A DNA stretch of 64,000 nucleotides from Halomonas sp. JB37 (GTDB taxonomy: Bacteria > Pseudomonadota > Gammaproteobacteria > Pseudomonadales > Halomonadaceae), in contig NZ_NRGW01000001.1 of NCBI RefSeq assembly GCF_002332255.1, positions 2,108,001 to 2,172,000 of the forward strand. The letters run 5' to 3'. The position numbers were made by a program, and so were the translations under genes. The notes under the pieces are model-generated. The model saw nothing but the letters and a program-made list of their open reading frames with translations. It did not search any database and was not told the DNA's origin. Shown one piece after another: positions 8,334 through 17,343 of this stretch (its first letter is position 1; every line of letters begins with the position of its first letter).

Positions 8334-9346
8334 GAGGTTTCCTCCTTCAAGCGGCGGTCTTCAAGCATTTCAGCCACCATATGACACGCAACACGACAGT
8401 TGCCTGATTCGACAAATTCAGGCACTTGCTGCGTACAGGCCGGGCGAGGTTGGCCATCGGCGCGATTGATAAAATCGCAACGCGGATGAAACGCGCAGCC
8501 GCTGGGAAGGTTAGAAAGCGACGGCATGCTGCCACGAATCTGATTGAGCCTTTCGCCGGGCGTGGCCATCTGCGGTAGGGCGTTGATTAAGCCTTGCGTA
8601 TACGGGTGCTGCGGATCATTGATAATTTCCCGCGTTGGCCCTTGCTCGATCACTCGACCAGCGTACATAACCAGCATGCGCTGGGTGACCTGGCTGACCA
8701 CGCCAAGGTCGTGGGTGATCAGGATAAGCCCCACGTTATGCTGTTCGCAGAGTTCCAGCAGCAGGGCCATGATCTCAGCTTGTATCGTCACATCAAGGGC
8801 CGTGGTCGGCTCATCGGCGATGATAATGTCTGGATCAAGCAGCAGCGCAATCGCAATAATAATACGCTGGCGCATGCCACCTGAAAGCTCATGGGGGTAC
8901 TGATCTAAACGCGTTTCCGGCGAGGGGATTTGCACCTGACGCAGTTTGTCGAGGGCAATCGCACGGGCATCTTTGGACGAAATGCGGCGGTGGGCTTTCA
9001 AGCACTCGATCATCTGCTCGCCAATAGCCAGCACGGGATTGAGCGTCATCATTGGGTCTTGAAAAATCATCGAAATGCGGTTGCCGCGGACCTTGCGCAG
9101 GCCGCGTTCAGACATGCGATTAAGCACTTGGCCGTCAAAGTTAATAGTACCGCCCGCAATAAAGCCCGGCTTAGCAATCAAGTTGAGCAGCGAAAACGCA
9201 GCGACCGACTTGCCCGCGCCAGATTCACCGACAATGCCCAAGCGCTCGCCGCGCTCAAGGCTAAAATTAATGTCTCGTAAGGCGTGTACTTCACCTTGGC
9301 GAAGTGCGAAGCGGACATCGAGGTTGTTGACTTCAAGTAGTGCCAT
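8330..9346 (-). CDS. dppD: Dipeptide/oligopeptide ABC transporter ATPase DppD
   Basis: 338 residues. Walker [11 protein letters not shown]-loop [10 protein letters not shown], signature LSGGMRQR, Walker [13 protein letters not shown], and the C-terminal cysteine region of peptide ATPases ([11 protein letters not shown]). It pairs with DppF under the DppBC membrane channel. The gene is 7 bp from dppC and overlaps dppF by 4 bp, as expected inside an operon. Confidence 0.9.
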   Translation of the reverse strand: MALLEVNNLDVRFALRQGEVHALRDINFSLERGERLGIVGESGAGKSVAAFSLLNLIAKPGFIAGGTINFDGQVLNRMSERGLRKVRGNRISMIFQDPMMTLNPVLAIGEQMIECLKAHRRISSKDARAIALDKLRQVQIPSPETRLDQYPHELSGGMRQRIIIAIALLLDPDIIIADEPTTALDVTIQAEIMALLLELCEQHNVGLILITHDLGVVSQVTQRMLVMYAGRVIEQGPTREIINDPQHPYTQGLINALPQMATPGERLNQIRGSMPSLSNLPSGCAFHPRCDFINRADGQPRPACTQQVPEFVESGNCRVACHMVAEMLEDRRLKEETS

Positions 9347-9353
9347 GGTGTCC

Positions 9354-10343
9354 TCAGCCTTTGTAGAGTCGTGGGTTCATGACATCGCGCAGCCAATCGC
9401 CGAGTAGATTGATCGACAGCACCAGTACAACGAGTACCAGGCCCGGAATCAGGGTGATCCACCAGGAGCCCGATTGAATATAGTCAAAGCCAGATTTGAT
9501 TAGTGATCCTAGCGATGGATGCGTTTCCGGCATTCCCAGCCCCAAAAACGACAGTGCCGCTTCAGAGATAATCGCGTTGGCAATCTGCACTGTTGAGATA
9601 ACAAAGATAGGCGACATGGTATTGGGCAGCACATGGCGAAACATAATCCGCTTGCTGCGCAGACCCATGACGCGGGCGGCGTCAACATACTCTTTGTTTT
9701 TCTCAGCCAGTACAGAGGCGCGCACGGTGCGGGCATACTGTGGCCACTCAGCTAGGCCGATAATTAAAATCAGCATCATCACTGCATATTGGCTATAGAA
9801 AGCGCTTCCCATCGTCGCTTTGACTACGGCACCTACCACGATGGCGACCATTAGGGTTGAAAACGATAGCTGAATGTCGGCAAGGCGCATCAGAAGAGTA
9901 TCAACTCGCCCGCCAAGGTAGCCCGCCATCAAGCCAAAGGTGATACCAATCAGGGCTTGCAGAATCACAGCGCCAAAGCCGATCAGTAGAGAGACGCGTG
10001 TGCCGTAAAGCACAATCGACCATAGATCACGCCCTTGGGCATCGGAGCCCAGTGCAAAACGGTCGTCTGCGCCGTCAATCCAGAAGGGCGGCATTTCTGA
10101 AGCCATGATGTCGATCTGAGCCAGGTTATAAGGATCAGTCGGCGCCAATAGGGGCGCAGCAAAGGCGGCAACCACCATGCAGATAAACACTGCTAGGCAT
10201 AGCTGGGCAGTGCGGTCGCGTTTAAAGCTGTACCATAAATAAGAATCGCGTAGACGTTCCCAACGGCCGGGGGGGGAGGACTTAGTCGGTGAAGACTTAG
10301 TCGGTGATGATTTAGCCGGTGATGATTTAGTGGTCATTGTCAT
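9354..10343 (-). CDS. dppC: Dipeptide ABC transporter permease DppC
   Basis: 329 residues. After a cytosolic N-terminal tail comes the first membrane segment (LCLAVFICMVVAAFAAPLL) and the BPD_transp_1 region with the EAA loop EYVDAARVMGLRSKR. It forms half of the transport channel with DppB. Odd point: residues 6-24 are four copies of KSSP separated by one residue, encoded by a 15-bp tandem repeat. The start overlaps the dppB stop by 4 bp. Confidence 0.9.
   Translation of the reverse strand: MTMTTKSSPAKSSPTKSSPTKSSPPGRWERLRDSYLWYSFKRDRTAQLCLAVFICMVVAAFAAPLLAPTDPYNLAQIDIMASEMPPFWIDGADDRFALGSDAQGRDLWSIVLYGTRVSLLIGFGAVILQALIGITFGLMAGYLGGRVDTLLMRLADIQLSFSTLMVAIVVGAVVKATMGSAFYSQYAVMMLILIIGLAEWPQYARTVRASVLAEKNKEYVDAARVMGLRSKRIMFRHVLPNTMSPIFVISTVQIANAIISEAALSFLGLGMPETHPSLGSLIKSGFDYIQSGSWWITLIPGLVLVVLVLSINLLGDWLRDVMNPRLYKG
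10278..10333. repeat. 15-bp tandem repeat inside the 5' end of dppC
   Basis: Three full units and one partial unit of a 15-bp repeat (plus-strand form GACTTAGTCGGTGA-like, later copies GATTTAGCCGGTGA). Each encodes KSSP plus one residue on the minus strand. The unit length is a multiple of three, so copy change would not break dppC. Confidence 0.8.
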
Positions 10344-11389
10344 GCGGGCTTCCCTGTCAGTTTAACAGTGGGATTCACGAAGCCGTAAATCAAGTCCACG
10401 ATGGTGTTGGTGATCACGAATATGACGCCGACAATCATCAGGTAGGTCACAATCAGCGGAATATCGGCACGATTAATAGCGTCTAAAAACATCAGACCCA
10501 TGCCCGGCCATTGGAAAACGGTCTCTGTCAGAATGGTATAAGCCACCATGGTGCCGATTTGCACGCCGCCGACGGTAATAACGGGCAGCATGGTGTTCTT
10601 CAGCGCATGGACGAAGTAGACGCGGCGCATAGAAATGCCTTTAGCTCGCGCATACTTGACGTACTCTGACTGGAGTACTTCCATCATTTCAGCGCGGATC
10701 AAACGAATGAACAACGGCAGCATGATGGAGGCCAGTGAAACGGCGGGTAATACCAAATGCTGCAGGCCATTCCAGGTGGCTAAGTTGGTATCCCAGTTGC
10801 CTACGACATTGACAAGATCATAGCCGCGGCCAAAGGAGGGCATGTTGCCTTCAGTAGAAAAGAAGCTGTTGAGCCATGCGCCCCAGCCCGTGCTTTCTGG
10901 AAACACGGTGACGGTCACGCCAATGGCAAAAATCTGAATAAGGACGATCGCGGTTAGGAACACCGGTATCGAAATGCCGATAATAGAGACGCCCATGAAT
11001 AGGCGTGAAATCGGTGAGCGGGGCTTAATCGCGCTGTACACGCCAATGGGCACTGAGAACAGCATGATAATCAGCGTGGCTGCAAACACCAGCTCTAACG
11101 TGGCCGGTAAGTGGCGGCCAATGACCTGCAGCGCAGGTTCACGATAAAAGTACGAGTCGCCAAAATCGCCTTGTACCGCGTTTTTGGCGAACCGCACATA
11201 CTGCACTACGAAGGAATCGTTGAGGCCTAAGCGCTCGCGAAGAGCCTCTCGCTCGCTTTCAGGTACCGACTGGCCCACCATTTGCTGTACGGGGTCACCC
11301 AGGTTGTCCTGGATGGCGAAGGCCAGCACGCTGATGACGAACATCACCAAAATCGCGTGCATCAGCCGCTTGATTAGAAAGGCAATCAT
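10340..11389 (-). CDS. dppB: Dipeptide ABC transporter permease DppB
   Basis: 349 residues from the ATG preceded by AGGTGG at 8 bp; a GTG four codons earlier would overlap that ribosome site. Six membrane segments; the N-terminus MIAFLIKRLMHAILVMF is the usual first helix of DppB/AppB/OppB permeases, and the EAA loop is EYVKYARAKGISMRRV. It builds the channel with DppC. It follows dppA after a gap with two hairpins, which fits lower expression than the binding protein. Confidence 0.9.
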   Translation of the reverse strand: MIAFLIKRLMHAILVMFVISVLAFAIQDNLGDPVQQMVGQSVPESEREALRERLGLNDSFVVQYVRFAKNAVQGDFGDSYFYREPALQVIGRHLPATLELVFAATLIIMLFSVPIGVYSAIKPRSPISRLFMGVSIIGISIPVFLTAIVLIQIFAIGVTVTVFPESTGWGAWLNSFFSTEGNMPSFGRGYDLVNVVGNWDTNLATWNGLQHLVLPAVSLASIMLPLFIRLIRAEMMEVLQSEYVKYARAKGISMRRVYFVHALKNTMLPVITVGGVQIGTMVAYTILTETVFQWPGMGLMFLDAINRADIPLIVTYLMIVGVIFVITNTIVDLIYGFVNPTVKLTGKPA

Positions 11390-11468
11390 GGCGTACGCCA
11401 CCTATATAATGGGTTCAACAAAGGGAGTTGGGACACGTTATGCAGAATTATTGACCGCCAATTAAAAG

Positions 11469-11500
11469 GCTTCGCCCCTTAAACGCTTAAGGAACGAAGC
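11469..11500 (-). terminator. Intercistronic hairpin / partial terminator after dppA
   Basis: The stem GCTTCG..CCTTAA / TTAAGG..CGAAGC, followed on the minus strand by CCTTTTAA, is a weak terminator-like structure between dppA and dppB. Together with the hairpin nearer dppA it could let most transcripts stop after the binding protein and protect their 3' ends. Confidence 0.5.
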
Positions 11501-11535
11501 ATGCTTGCGGCTAACTCTTTTGCAATTAACGCTGC

Positions 11536-11561
11536 AGTGACTTGCTTAACGCTGTGTCACT
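11536..11561 (-). other. Second hairpin in the dppA-dppB gap
   Basis: AGTGAC (11536-11541) pairs with GTCACT (11556-11561). Each arm lies next to a TTAACGCTG copy, so the structure is made from two related 16-bp segments. It may stabilise dppA mRNA. Confidence 0.4.
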
Positions 11562-11578
11562 AACTCGCGATGGATTGA

Positions 11579-13159
11579 TTAATCATCGCTGCGATTAATG
11601 ACCAGGTCACCTAGGTAAGGGAAGTCAATGGCGTTGACCACTGGCTCAATGTCGATACCCTCTGCGGCGGCGTAGGCCAGATTCTGCCAATGCAGCATGA
11701 TGAAGCCGGCATCTTCATACAGCATAGCTTCAGCTTCGCGGAGCATTTCGTTGCGTTTTTCTAGGTCGACTTCGCTATCAGCTGCGGTGACCAATGCATC
11801 GATTTCTTCGTTGCAATAGTTGCCGTAGTTATATTGGCCAGCGCCAGATTCATCATCAATGCAGAAGGAGAGGTACTGGAAGAAGTTAGCGGTGTCTTCG
11901 GTATCCGAGTGCCAGCCAAGCAGCGCCATATCAGATTCGCGCGTATCGTACTCCGGCCAATACTGGGCAAGCGGCATGGTGCGCAGGTTAACATTAATAT
12001 TAATTTGCGCCAGCATGTTGGATACCGCTTGAGCGATTTGAGCATCGTTCACATAGCGGTTGTTGGGCGCGATCATCTCAACGCTGAAGCCATCTTCATA
12101 GCCTGCTTCGGCCATTAGCTCTTTGGCACGCTCAATGTCATAGCGCGGCACTAAATCCGAGTTGTGACCTGAGTAGCCCATCGGTGAGAACTGGCCAGCC
12201 GGTGTCGCGAAGCCGCGCATCAAACGATCGGCAATACCTTCCTGATTGATGGCTAAATCAACGGCTTGACGAACGCGAGCGTCCTGGAAGGCTTCCACAC
12301 GCTCTTCGTTCATTTGGAGGCCAATAATGCGTGTACCGTCAATCTCAACTAAATCAACGCCGTTGGCTTCCCGCACGCGATCTAAGTCATTGGGCGGTAC
12401 GGCATCAATGAAGTCGACACCGCCTGAAAGCAGGGCAGCAACGCGTGAGGCATTTTCAGCAATAGGGGTTAACACGATGCTTGAAACGTTGCCTTCGCTT
12501 TCGGTGTCCCAATAGTCGTCAAAGCGCTCGAAATCAACCCGTACGCCCTGGCGGCGGTCGGTGACAACGAAGGGGCCAGTGCCTGAAACGTTGCGTGAAG
12601 CGAAGGAGTTACCGGCTTTAACTATTTCAGCTTTGTCTTTGCCATCGTCAGTTTCACCGCTGTAGTACTCGCTATCCATTGGGAATATATAGGTGGCGAG
12701 GTTAAGCAGCAGCGGGTAAGGCTCAGTAGTCACGATTTCAACGGTATAGTCGTCAATGGCTTCGACGCTCGCTACCGGCTCAAAAATGGCGCGGTAGTCA
12801 GGGCTTTCTTTTAAACGCTCAATGGTCCAAACCACGTCTTTGGCAGTGAAGGGGTTACCCGAGTGGAAAGTGACGCCTTCACGCAGTGTCATGCGCATGG
12901 TGGTTTCGTCGACCTGTTCCCACTCACTGGCTAGGCGAGGCTCGAATTGAAAGTCTTTTGTCCAGCGTACTAGCGGGTCAAACGTTAAATGCGATAGGCG
13001 CAGCATGCCGCCGGATAGCTGCTCGTGTGGATCAAGCGTTTCAGGATCAGCGGAGTAACCAATGCGCAACGTTTCAGCGCTAGCCGTCATCGGCAGCAGC
13101 GTCGTACCGGCAACCACTGCACCAATAACAGTCGCTAGCAGAGTCTTCTTGAACGTCAT
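11579..13159 (-). CDS. dppA: Periplasmic peptide-binding protein DppA
   Basis: 526 residues of the SBP_bac_5 family. The signal peptide ends in PMTASAETL with no lipobox cysteine, so the protein is soluble in the periplasm. Typical family segments are GYSADPETLDPHEQLSGG near the mature N-terminus, MTLREGVTFHSGNPFTAKDV near residue 95, and GTGPF. It captures peptides and delivers them to DppBC. AAAGGGAAC precedes the ATG. It is the first gene of the dppABCDF-LysR-pepQ run. Ligand could be dipeptides or longer peptides; the family also includes nickel and haem binders, less likely beside a dipeptidase. Confidence 0.88.
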   Translation of the reverse strand: MTFKKTLLATVIGAVVAGTTLLPMTASAETLRIGYSADPETLDPHEQLSGGMLRLSHLTFDPLVRWTKDFQFEPRLASEWEQVDETTMRMTLREGVTFHSGNPFTAKDVVWTIERLKESPDYRAIFEPVASVEAIDDYTVEIVTTEPYPLLLNLATYIFPMDSEYYSGETDDGKDKAEIVKAGNSFASRNVSGTGPFVVTDRRQGVRVDFERFDDYWDTESEGNVSSIVLTPIAENASRVAALLSGGVDFIDAVPPNDLDRVREANGVDLVEIDGTRIIGLQMNEERVEAFQDARVRQAVDLAINQEGIADRLMRGFATPAGQFSPMGYSGHNSDLVPRYDIERAKELMAEAGYEDGFSVEMIAPNNRYVNDAQIAQAVSNMLAQININVNLRTMPLAQYWPEYDTRESDMALLGWHSDTEDTANFFQYLSFCIDDESGAGQYNYGNYCNEEIDALVTAADSEVDLEKRNEMLREAEAMLYEDAGFIMLHWQNLAYAAAEGIDIEPVVNAIDFPYLGDLVINRSDD

Positions 13160-13201
13160 ATTCGTTCCCTTTATTCATTGTTTATTATTAATTTTACGGA
13201 T

Positions 13202-13239
13202 GTTTTCTTGTATCGAGCGATACGTTAAATTGAGAAAAC
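13202..13239 (-). promoter_or_regulatory. Composite hairpin in the dppA leader
   Basis: GTATCG-AG-CGATAC (13210-13223) is perfectly palindromic and is enclosed by GTTTTC (13202-13207) and GAAAAC (13234-13239). It lies 40-80 bp before dppA, probably in its 5' leader, and could be an operator or an RNA stem. The rest of the dppA/unknown-protein gap shows no clear promoter boxes. Confidence 0.4.
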
Positions 13240-13433
13240 GCCAGTAAAACAGACACGGTCAGCTCGTAAGCTATGCTAACAACATAGTGAATACCCATAG
13301 CCTCATACAATCGAAATAATGACAGGCATCATTCGTCTACTAAATGACAGCGCTAAGGACGGCGTACAATCGCCTACTGACTCGGCAAAAGCATTGCAGG
13401 TAAAATAGCGCAAACATCAGAGAGGGACTCACC

Positions 13434-13952
13434 ATGTGGAAACAAATTGGCATCGCCGTAATAGCAGGGTGGCTGCCCGTCGGTAGCGTGGCCTCTGATC
13501 AATCGCTGCAGCAATCGCCGGACATTACAGGAATGCTTGAGGGCGATTCACAAGAGTGGTTTGTATTAAGCCAAGGTGATGACTCCAATGCCTCGTTCGT
13601 CGAATTTGGTGACGACATTAACATCGATATCACCGGTTTTATCGACCCTGAGCGCTGGGATGCGCAAGAGGCGCTGTCTATTAGCCTAACTGTGCGTGAC
13701 GGTCAGTTGTTGAGTGCCGCCGTTCTTCAGCTTATTGGCACATCGACGTCCCCGCCTTTATATACTTCTGACGGCGGTGACGTGACGGTTTCACTGACGC
13801 ACTACGAGCGTGATGGCCAAACGGTGCATGTAGCGGGCACCATCCAAGGGATGCTGGCGCTTCAAGTTCAGCTAGGTGATGCGCCGGATCCCAATGAAAG
13901 CATTGATATTGACGTGACGTTCGATATCGAGGCGCAGAAGATAGAGTTTTAA
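13434..13952 (+). CDS. Secreted protein of unknown function
   Basis: 172 residues, well preceded by GAGAGGGAC. A short signal peptide (MWKQIGIAVIAGWLPVGSVA) is likely. The mature protein is acidic, lacks cysteine, and alternates short hydrophobic strands with polar turns, suggesting a beta-rich fold: DINIDITGF, ALSISLTVRD, VTVSLTHYERDG, IDIDVTFDIE. I do not recognise the family. It is monocistronic, between the divergent dppA gene and a converging glutaredoxin-like gene. A periplasmic location is expected; function is not inferred. Confidence 0.75.
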   Translation: MWKQIGIAVIAGWLPVGSVASDQSLQQSPDITGMLEGDSQEWFVLSQGDDSNASFVEFGDDINIDITGFIDPERWDAQEALSISLTVRDGQLLSAAVLQLIGTSTSPPLYTSDGGDVTVSLTHYERDGQTVHVAGTIQGMLALQVQLGDAPDPNESIDIDVTFDIEAQKIEF

Positions 13953-13956
13953 ATCT

Positions 13957-13979
13957 AAGGCCCAACTGCGCCGGGCCTT
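13957..13979. terminator. Hairpin between converging genes
   Basis: AAGGCCC (13957-13963) pairs with GGGCCTT (13973-13979) right after the stop of the unknown secreted gene and 10 bp before the stop of the facing glutaredoxin-like gene. The T tract is poor on both sides. Confidence 0.5.
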
Positions 13980-13989
13980 CTTGTGTCGC

Positions 13990-14376
13990 TCAACCGAACT
14001 GCTGATGCAGCCAGCTATTAATAGTATCTGACTCGTACATCCATTCCTCACGCCCATCGTCATGAGCGATCTTTAAACACGGCACTTTACTTTTGCCGCC
14101 GCCTTCTAAGAGCGCCTGCTTGTGGGCGGGGTCAAGCTGAGTATCGCGTAACTCAATATTCAATCCCAGGCGTGCAATCTCTTTACGTACCTTTATGCAA
14201 AAAGGGCAGGTGCGAAATTGATACAGTGTAAGGCCCTGGCACGCTTGATCAACGCGAGCCTGATCTTCAGGCGTGCGCTCAATTGACGTCGGTGTAGTGA
14301 GCTTTTCCGAGACAATCATAACGGGGGCGAGTACGGCGCGAAGACCACGGAAAAAGTAGCGAATAAGAATGCGCAT
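13990..14376 (-). CDS. Membrane-anchored glutaredoxin-like protein
   Basis: 128 residues from the ATG with AAGGAG 6-7 bp upstream; an upstream ATG 29 codons earlier has no such site. The N-terminus RILIRYFFRGLRAVLAPVM is an amphipathic or membrane-anchoring helix, followed by a thioredoxin-fold domain with redox motif CPFC (YQFRTCPFCIKVRKEI), the cis-proline segment KVPCL, and MYESDTINSWL, as in glutaredoxins and the N-terminal half of glutathione transferases. It probably reduces disulfides or glutathione adducts at the inner face of the membrane. Partner unknown. Confidence 0.78.
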   Translation of the reverse strand: MRILIRYFFRGLRAVLAPVMIVSEKLTTPTSIERTPEDQARVDQACQGLTLYQFRTCPFCIKVRKEIARLGLNIELRDTQLDPAHKQALLEGGGKSKVPCLKIAHDDGREEWMYESDTINSWLHQQFG

Positions 14377-14645
14377 ATAGGGCTCCTTGGCTGATAACAG
14401 CATGACAAGTGGGTCGACGAATTGGCGATAAAACGCATAAAGAGTGGCCGCATCCTGCAACAACTGAAGGGATTTGTCACTTGAAGAGCTTTGACGGGCG
14501 TTAATCGCGGTTTATAACGATGAGGTGATGAGCAAATTGCACCAGCATGCTAGGCTATTTAGCTATTTTTGCGCCTATTTTGTAATGCATTTATGGGCAG
14601 TTAACTAGTTGAAATCATTTATTGGCGATTAACGGGGCGAGAGGC

Positions 14646-16040
14646 ATGCACCTTCATATTATTGGTATCTGCGGCACCTTTATGGGCAGCCTAGCGTTAC
14701 TGGCGCGCGAGCTGGGGCATGAAGTTAGCGGCTCTGATAAGAATGTTTATCCGCCCATGAGTACTCAGTTGACTGATGCTGGGATTACCTTGATGGAGGG
14801 TTATACAGCAGAGCATTTATCGCCAGCTCCCGATCTTGTCATCGTAGGTAATGCGTTATCACGCGGTAATGCAGAGGTCGAAGCGCTACTTAATAGCGGC
14901 GTGCCGTATACCTCGGGTGCGCAATGGTTGGCTGAGCACGTGCTGCCAGGGCGGCGCGTTATTGCCGTTGCCGGCACCCATGGCAAAACCACGACGGCTA
15001 GCGTTGTCGCGTGGCTATTAGAAAGCGCCGGTTTAGCACCGGGCTTCTTGATTGGCGGCGTGCCGCGCAACTTTGGCGTATCGGCACGGCTAGGCGATCC
15101 ACAGGCGCCGTTTATAGTCGAGGCCGATGAATATGACACGGCCTTCTTCGATAAGCGCTCCAAGTTTGTTCACTATCGCCCTCGTATCGCGATTCTCAAT
15201 AATCTTGAATTTGACCATGCTGATATCTTTCCCGACCTGGCCGCCATTGAGCGCCAGTTCCATCACTTGATTCGCACCGTGCCCAGCCAAGGTCATTTGC
15301 TGGTCGCTGATGAGCAGCCCGCCCTGGACCGCGTTCTGGAGCAGGGAGCCTGGACGCCGGTCGCGCGCTTTGGCAATCAAAACAATAGCCAGTGGCAGCT
15401 GCGCTTAGAACGTGCTGATGCCAGCCGCTTTCAGGTCATCCACTGCGCGGATGAGCACGGCCAGGATGAAGATGCTGTCGTTGAGTGGCCGTTAACGGGA
15501 GAGCATAACGCGCGTAATGCGCTTGCCGCGCTAGCAGCCGCGCACCTGTGCGGGGTTGATTTAGCCCGTGGTTGCGCTGCATTGGCGCGGTTTGAAACGC
15601 CCAAGCGGCGCCAGGAAGTGCGTGGTGAAATCAATGGTATTCAGGTAATTGATGATTTTGCCCATCACCCCACGGCCATTGCCGCCACGCTCAAAGGGCT
15701 ACGTGCCGCCACTACCAAAGGCCGCTTGCTGGCCGTTATTGAGCCACGCTCAAATACCATGCGTTTAGGCGCGCTACGCGAGCGTTTGCTTGAAAGCGTT
15801 GCTGATGCTGATGCCGTGTTTTGGTTTCAACCCAGCGGGTTGGACTGGTCGATGGAGGAGCTTGTCGCCGAACAAGATGGCCGTGGGCAGCTATTTAGCG
15901 AGATCACGGCGCTAGTAGAGGCCGTGGTTAGTCAGGCGTCACCGCTAGATCGTATTGTGGTCATGTCCAACGGTGGTTTTGAGGGCGTTCATGAGCGCCT
16001 GCTTGCCGCGCTAACAATCGCCAAGGAGAGCCAAGCGTGA
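14646..16040 (+). CDS. mpl: UDP-MurNAc:L-Ala-gamma-D-Glu-meso-Dap ligase (Mpl)
   Basis: 464 residues starting [19 protein letters not shown], as in E. coli Mpl; an in-frame TTG 24 bp upstream is less likely. ATP site [10 protein letters not shown], Mur ligase centre [19 protein letters not shown] and [11 protein letters not shown], and C-terminal domain with [10 protein letters not shown] and [10 protein letters not shown] are all present. It attaches recycled murein tripeptide to UDP-MurNAc in the cytoplasm. The stop overlaps the GTG start of ubiX (GTGA), the same mpl-ubiX order as in pseudomonads. Confidence 0.95.
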   Translation: MHLHIIGICGTFMGSLALLARELGHEVSGSDKNVYPPMSTQLTDAGITLMEGYTAEHLSPAPDLVIVGNALSRGNAEVEALLNSGVPYTSGAQWLAEHVLPGRRVIAVAGTHGKTTTASVVAWLLESAGLAPGFLIGGVPRNFGVSARLGDPQAPFIVEADEYDTAFFDKRSKFVHYRPRIAILNNLEFDHADIFPDLAAIERQFHHLIRTVPSQGHLLVADEQPALDRVLEQGAWTPVARFGNQNNSQWQLRLERADASRFQVIHCADEHGQDEDAVVEWPLTGEHNARNALAALAAAHLCGVDLARGCAALARFETPKRRQEVRGEINGIQVIDDFAHHPTAIAATLKGLRAATTKGRLLAVIEPRSNTMRLGALRERLLESVADADAVFWFQPSGLDWSMEELVAEQDGRGQLFSEITALVEAVVSQASPLDRIVVMSNGGFEGVHERLLAALTIAKESQA

Positions 16041-16705
16041 CAAACACAAGCGGTACATCGTTCAAAAAGCCGATTACGGTGGCGCTGACGGGCGCCTCGG
16101 GGGCGCAATATGGCTTACGCCTGATTGATGTATTGGTCGCCGCCGGTCATGAAGTATGGGTTATGGTGTCAAAAGCAGCCCACATGGTGATCGCAACAGA
16201 AACGCCTTTCTCACTCCCCGCGCAGCCCCAGCGTTTAGTGGAGGCGCTCAGTGAGCGCAGTGGGGCGCAGGCTGGGCAAATACGCTGCTTTGGGCGTGAG
16301 GACTGGATGGCACCCGTGGCATCCGGTTCAGGCGCGCCCTCAGCCATGGTCGTTTGCCCGTGCTCCACTGGATCGCTGTCAGCTATCGCAACAGGGGCCA
16401 GTAATAACTTGATTGAGCGGGCCGCGGATGTCGCTATTAAAGAGCGGCGCACGCTGGTGCTGGTGCCGCGCGAAAGCCCGCTGTCGCCCATTCATCTTGA
16501 GCACATGCTGGCGTTGAGCCGCCTGGGGGTGGTCATTTTGCCTGCTGCACCAGGATTTTATCATCGCCCTCAGAGCATTGATGATCTTATTGATTTTATC
16601 GTAGCGCGTATTCTTAACCAGCTGGGCATTGAACATACTTTGCTCCCTCGCTGGGGCGAAGCTGGTAGTGCGGCGACTCCTCCTTCTGCACAGGAAGATT
16701 TATAG
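16037..16705 (+). CDS. ubiX: Flavin prenyltransferase UbiX
   Basis: 222 residues from a GTG with AAGGAG upstream, overlapping the mpl stop by 4 bp. Motifs: [12 protein letters not shown] at the N-terminus for FMN binding, [28 protein letters not shown], and [17 protein letters not shown]. It makes prenylated FMN, the cofactor of UbiD decarboxylases in ubiquinone synthesis. The gene stands in a tight unit between mpl and a LysE-type exporter; no ubiD is in the window. Confidence 0.95.
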   Translation: MTNTSGTSFKKPITVALTGASGAQYGLRLIDVLVAAGHEVWVMVSKAAHMVIATETPFSLPAQPQRLVEALSERSGAQAGQIRCFGREDWMAPVASGSGAPSAMVVCPCSTGSLSAIATGASNNLIERAADVAIKERRTLVLVPRESPLSPIHLEHMLALSRLGVVILPAAPGFYHRPQSIDDLIDFIVARILNQLGIEHTLLPRWGEAGSAATPPSAQEDL

Positions 16706-17329
16706 ATGATGTCTTGGGCGACACTTTCGGTTTTTGTGCCAACGTTTCTCTTTGTTTCACTAACGCCAGGGATGTGCATGACGCTCGCCATGGTGCTTGG
16801 GATGACCCAGGGCGTTAAGCGGACGCTATGGATGATGATCGGGGAACTGGCGGGCGTGGGCTTAGTCGCCGCCGCCGCCGGTGCGGGCGTTGCCGCGCTC
16901 ATGCTGCGTCAGCCTGAATTATTTGTGCTGTTTAAATGGGTTGGGGGCGCCTATCTCGGTTATTTAGGCATCATGATGTGGCGCTCGCGTGGGCGTATGG
17001 CGATTCCTAGCGAGCTGGATGCCGGCCCACCGGCCAGCCGCCTTCAATTGGTAACGCAAGGGTTTGTCACGGCCGTAGCCAATCCTAAAGGATGGGCCTT
17101 TTTTATGGTTTTGCTGCCGCCATTCTTGGACGGTGGCCGCCCTCTGTTTGGCCAGCTCAGTCTTCTGATTGCAGTGATTTTGACTATCGAGTTTGCGAGT
17201 ATGCTGGTCTATGCCACTGGCGGCAAAACGTTGCGCAACGTGCTGGGTAAAAGCGGCAACGTGCGTTTGCTAAATCGCATAGCCGGTACGCTGATGATTG
17301 GCGTGGCCCTGTGGCTGGCGCTGGGTTAG
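16706..17329 (+). CDS. LysE/RhtB-family amino acid exporter
   Basis: 207 residues, about five to six membrane segments. The N-terminus has the family signature VSLTPGMCMTLAMVLGMTQGVKR in altered form (LysE family: PGP-x(n)-G in transmembrane segment 1), and FVTAVANPKGWAFFMVLLPPF is the second conserved segment. It should export an amino acid or related metabolite; the substrate cannot be told. The ATG directly follows the ubiX stop, with AGGAAG upstream, so it is part of the mpl-ubiX transcript. Confidence 0.85.
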   Translation: MMSWATLSVFVPTFLFVSLTPGMCMTLAMVLGMTQGVKRTLWMMIGELAGVGLVAAAAGAGVAALMLRQPELFVLFKWVGGAYLGYLGIMMWRSRGRMAIPSELDAGPPASRLQLVTQGFVTAVANPKGWAFFMVLLPPFLDGGRPLFGQLSLLIAVILTIEFASMLVYATGGKTLRNVLGKSGNVRLLNRIAGTLMIGVALWLALG

Positions 17330-17343
17330 CTAATACCTGGTCG

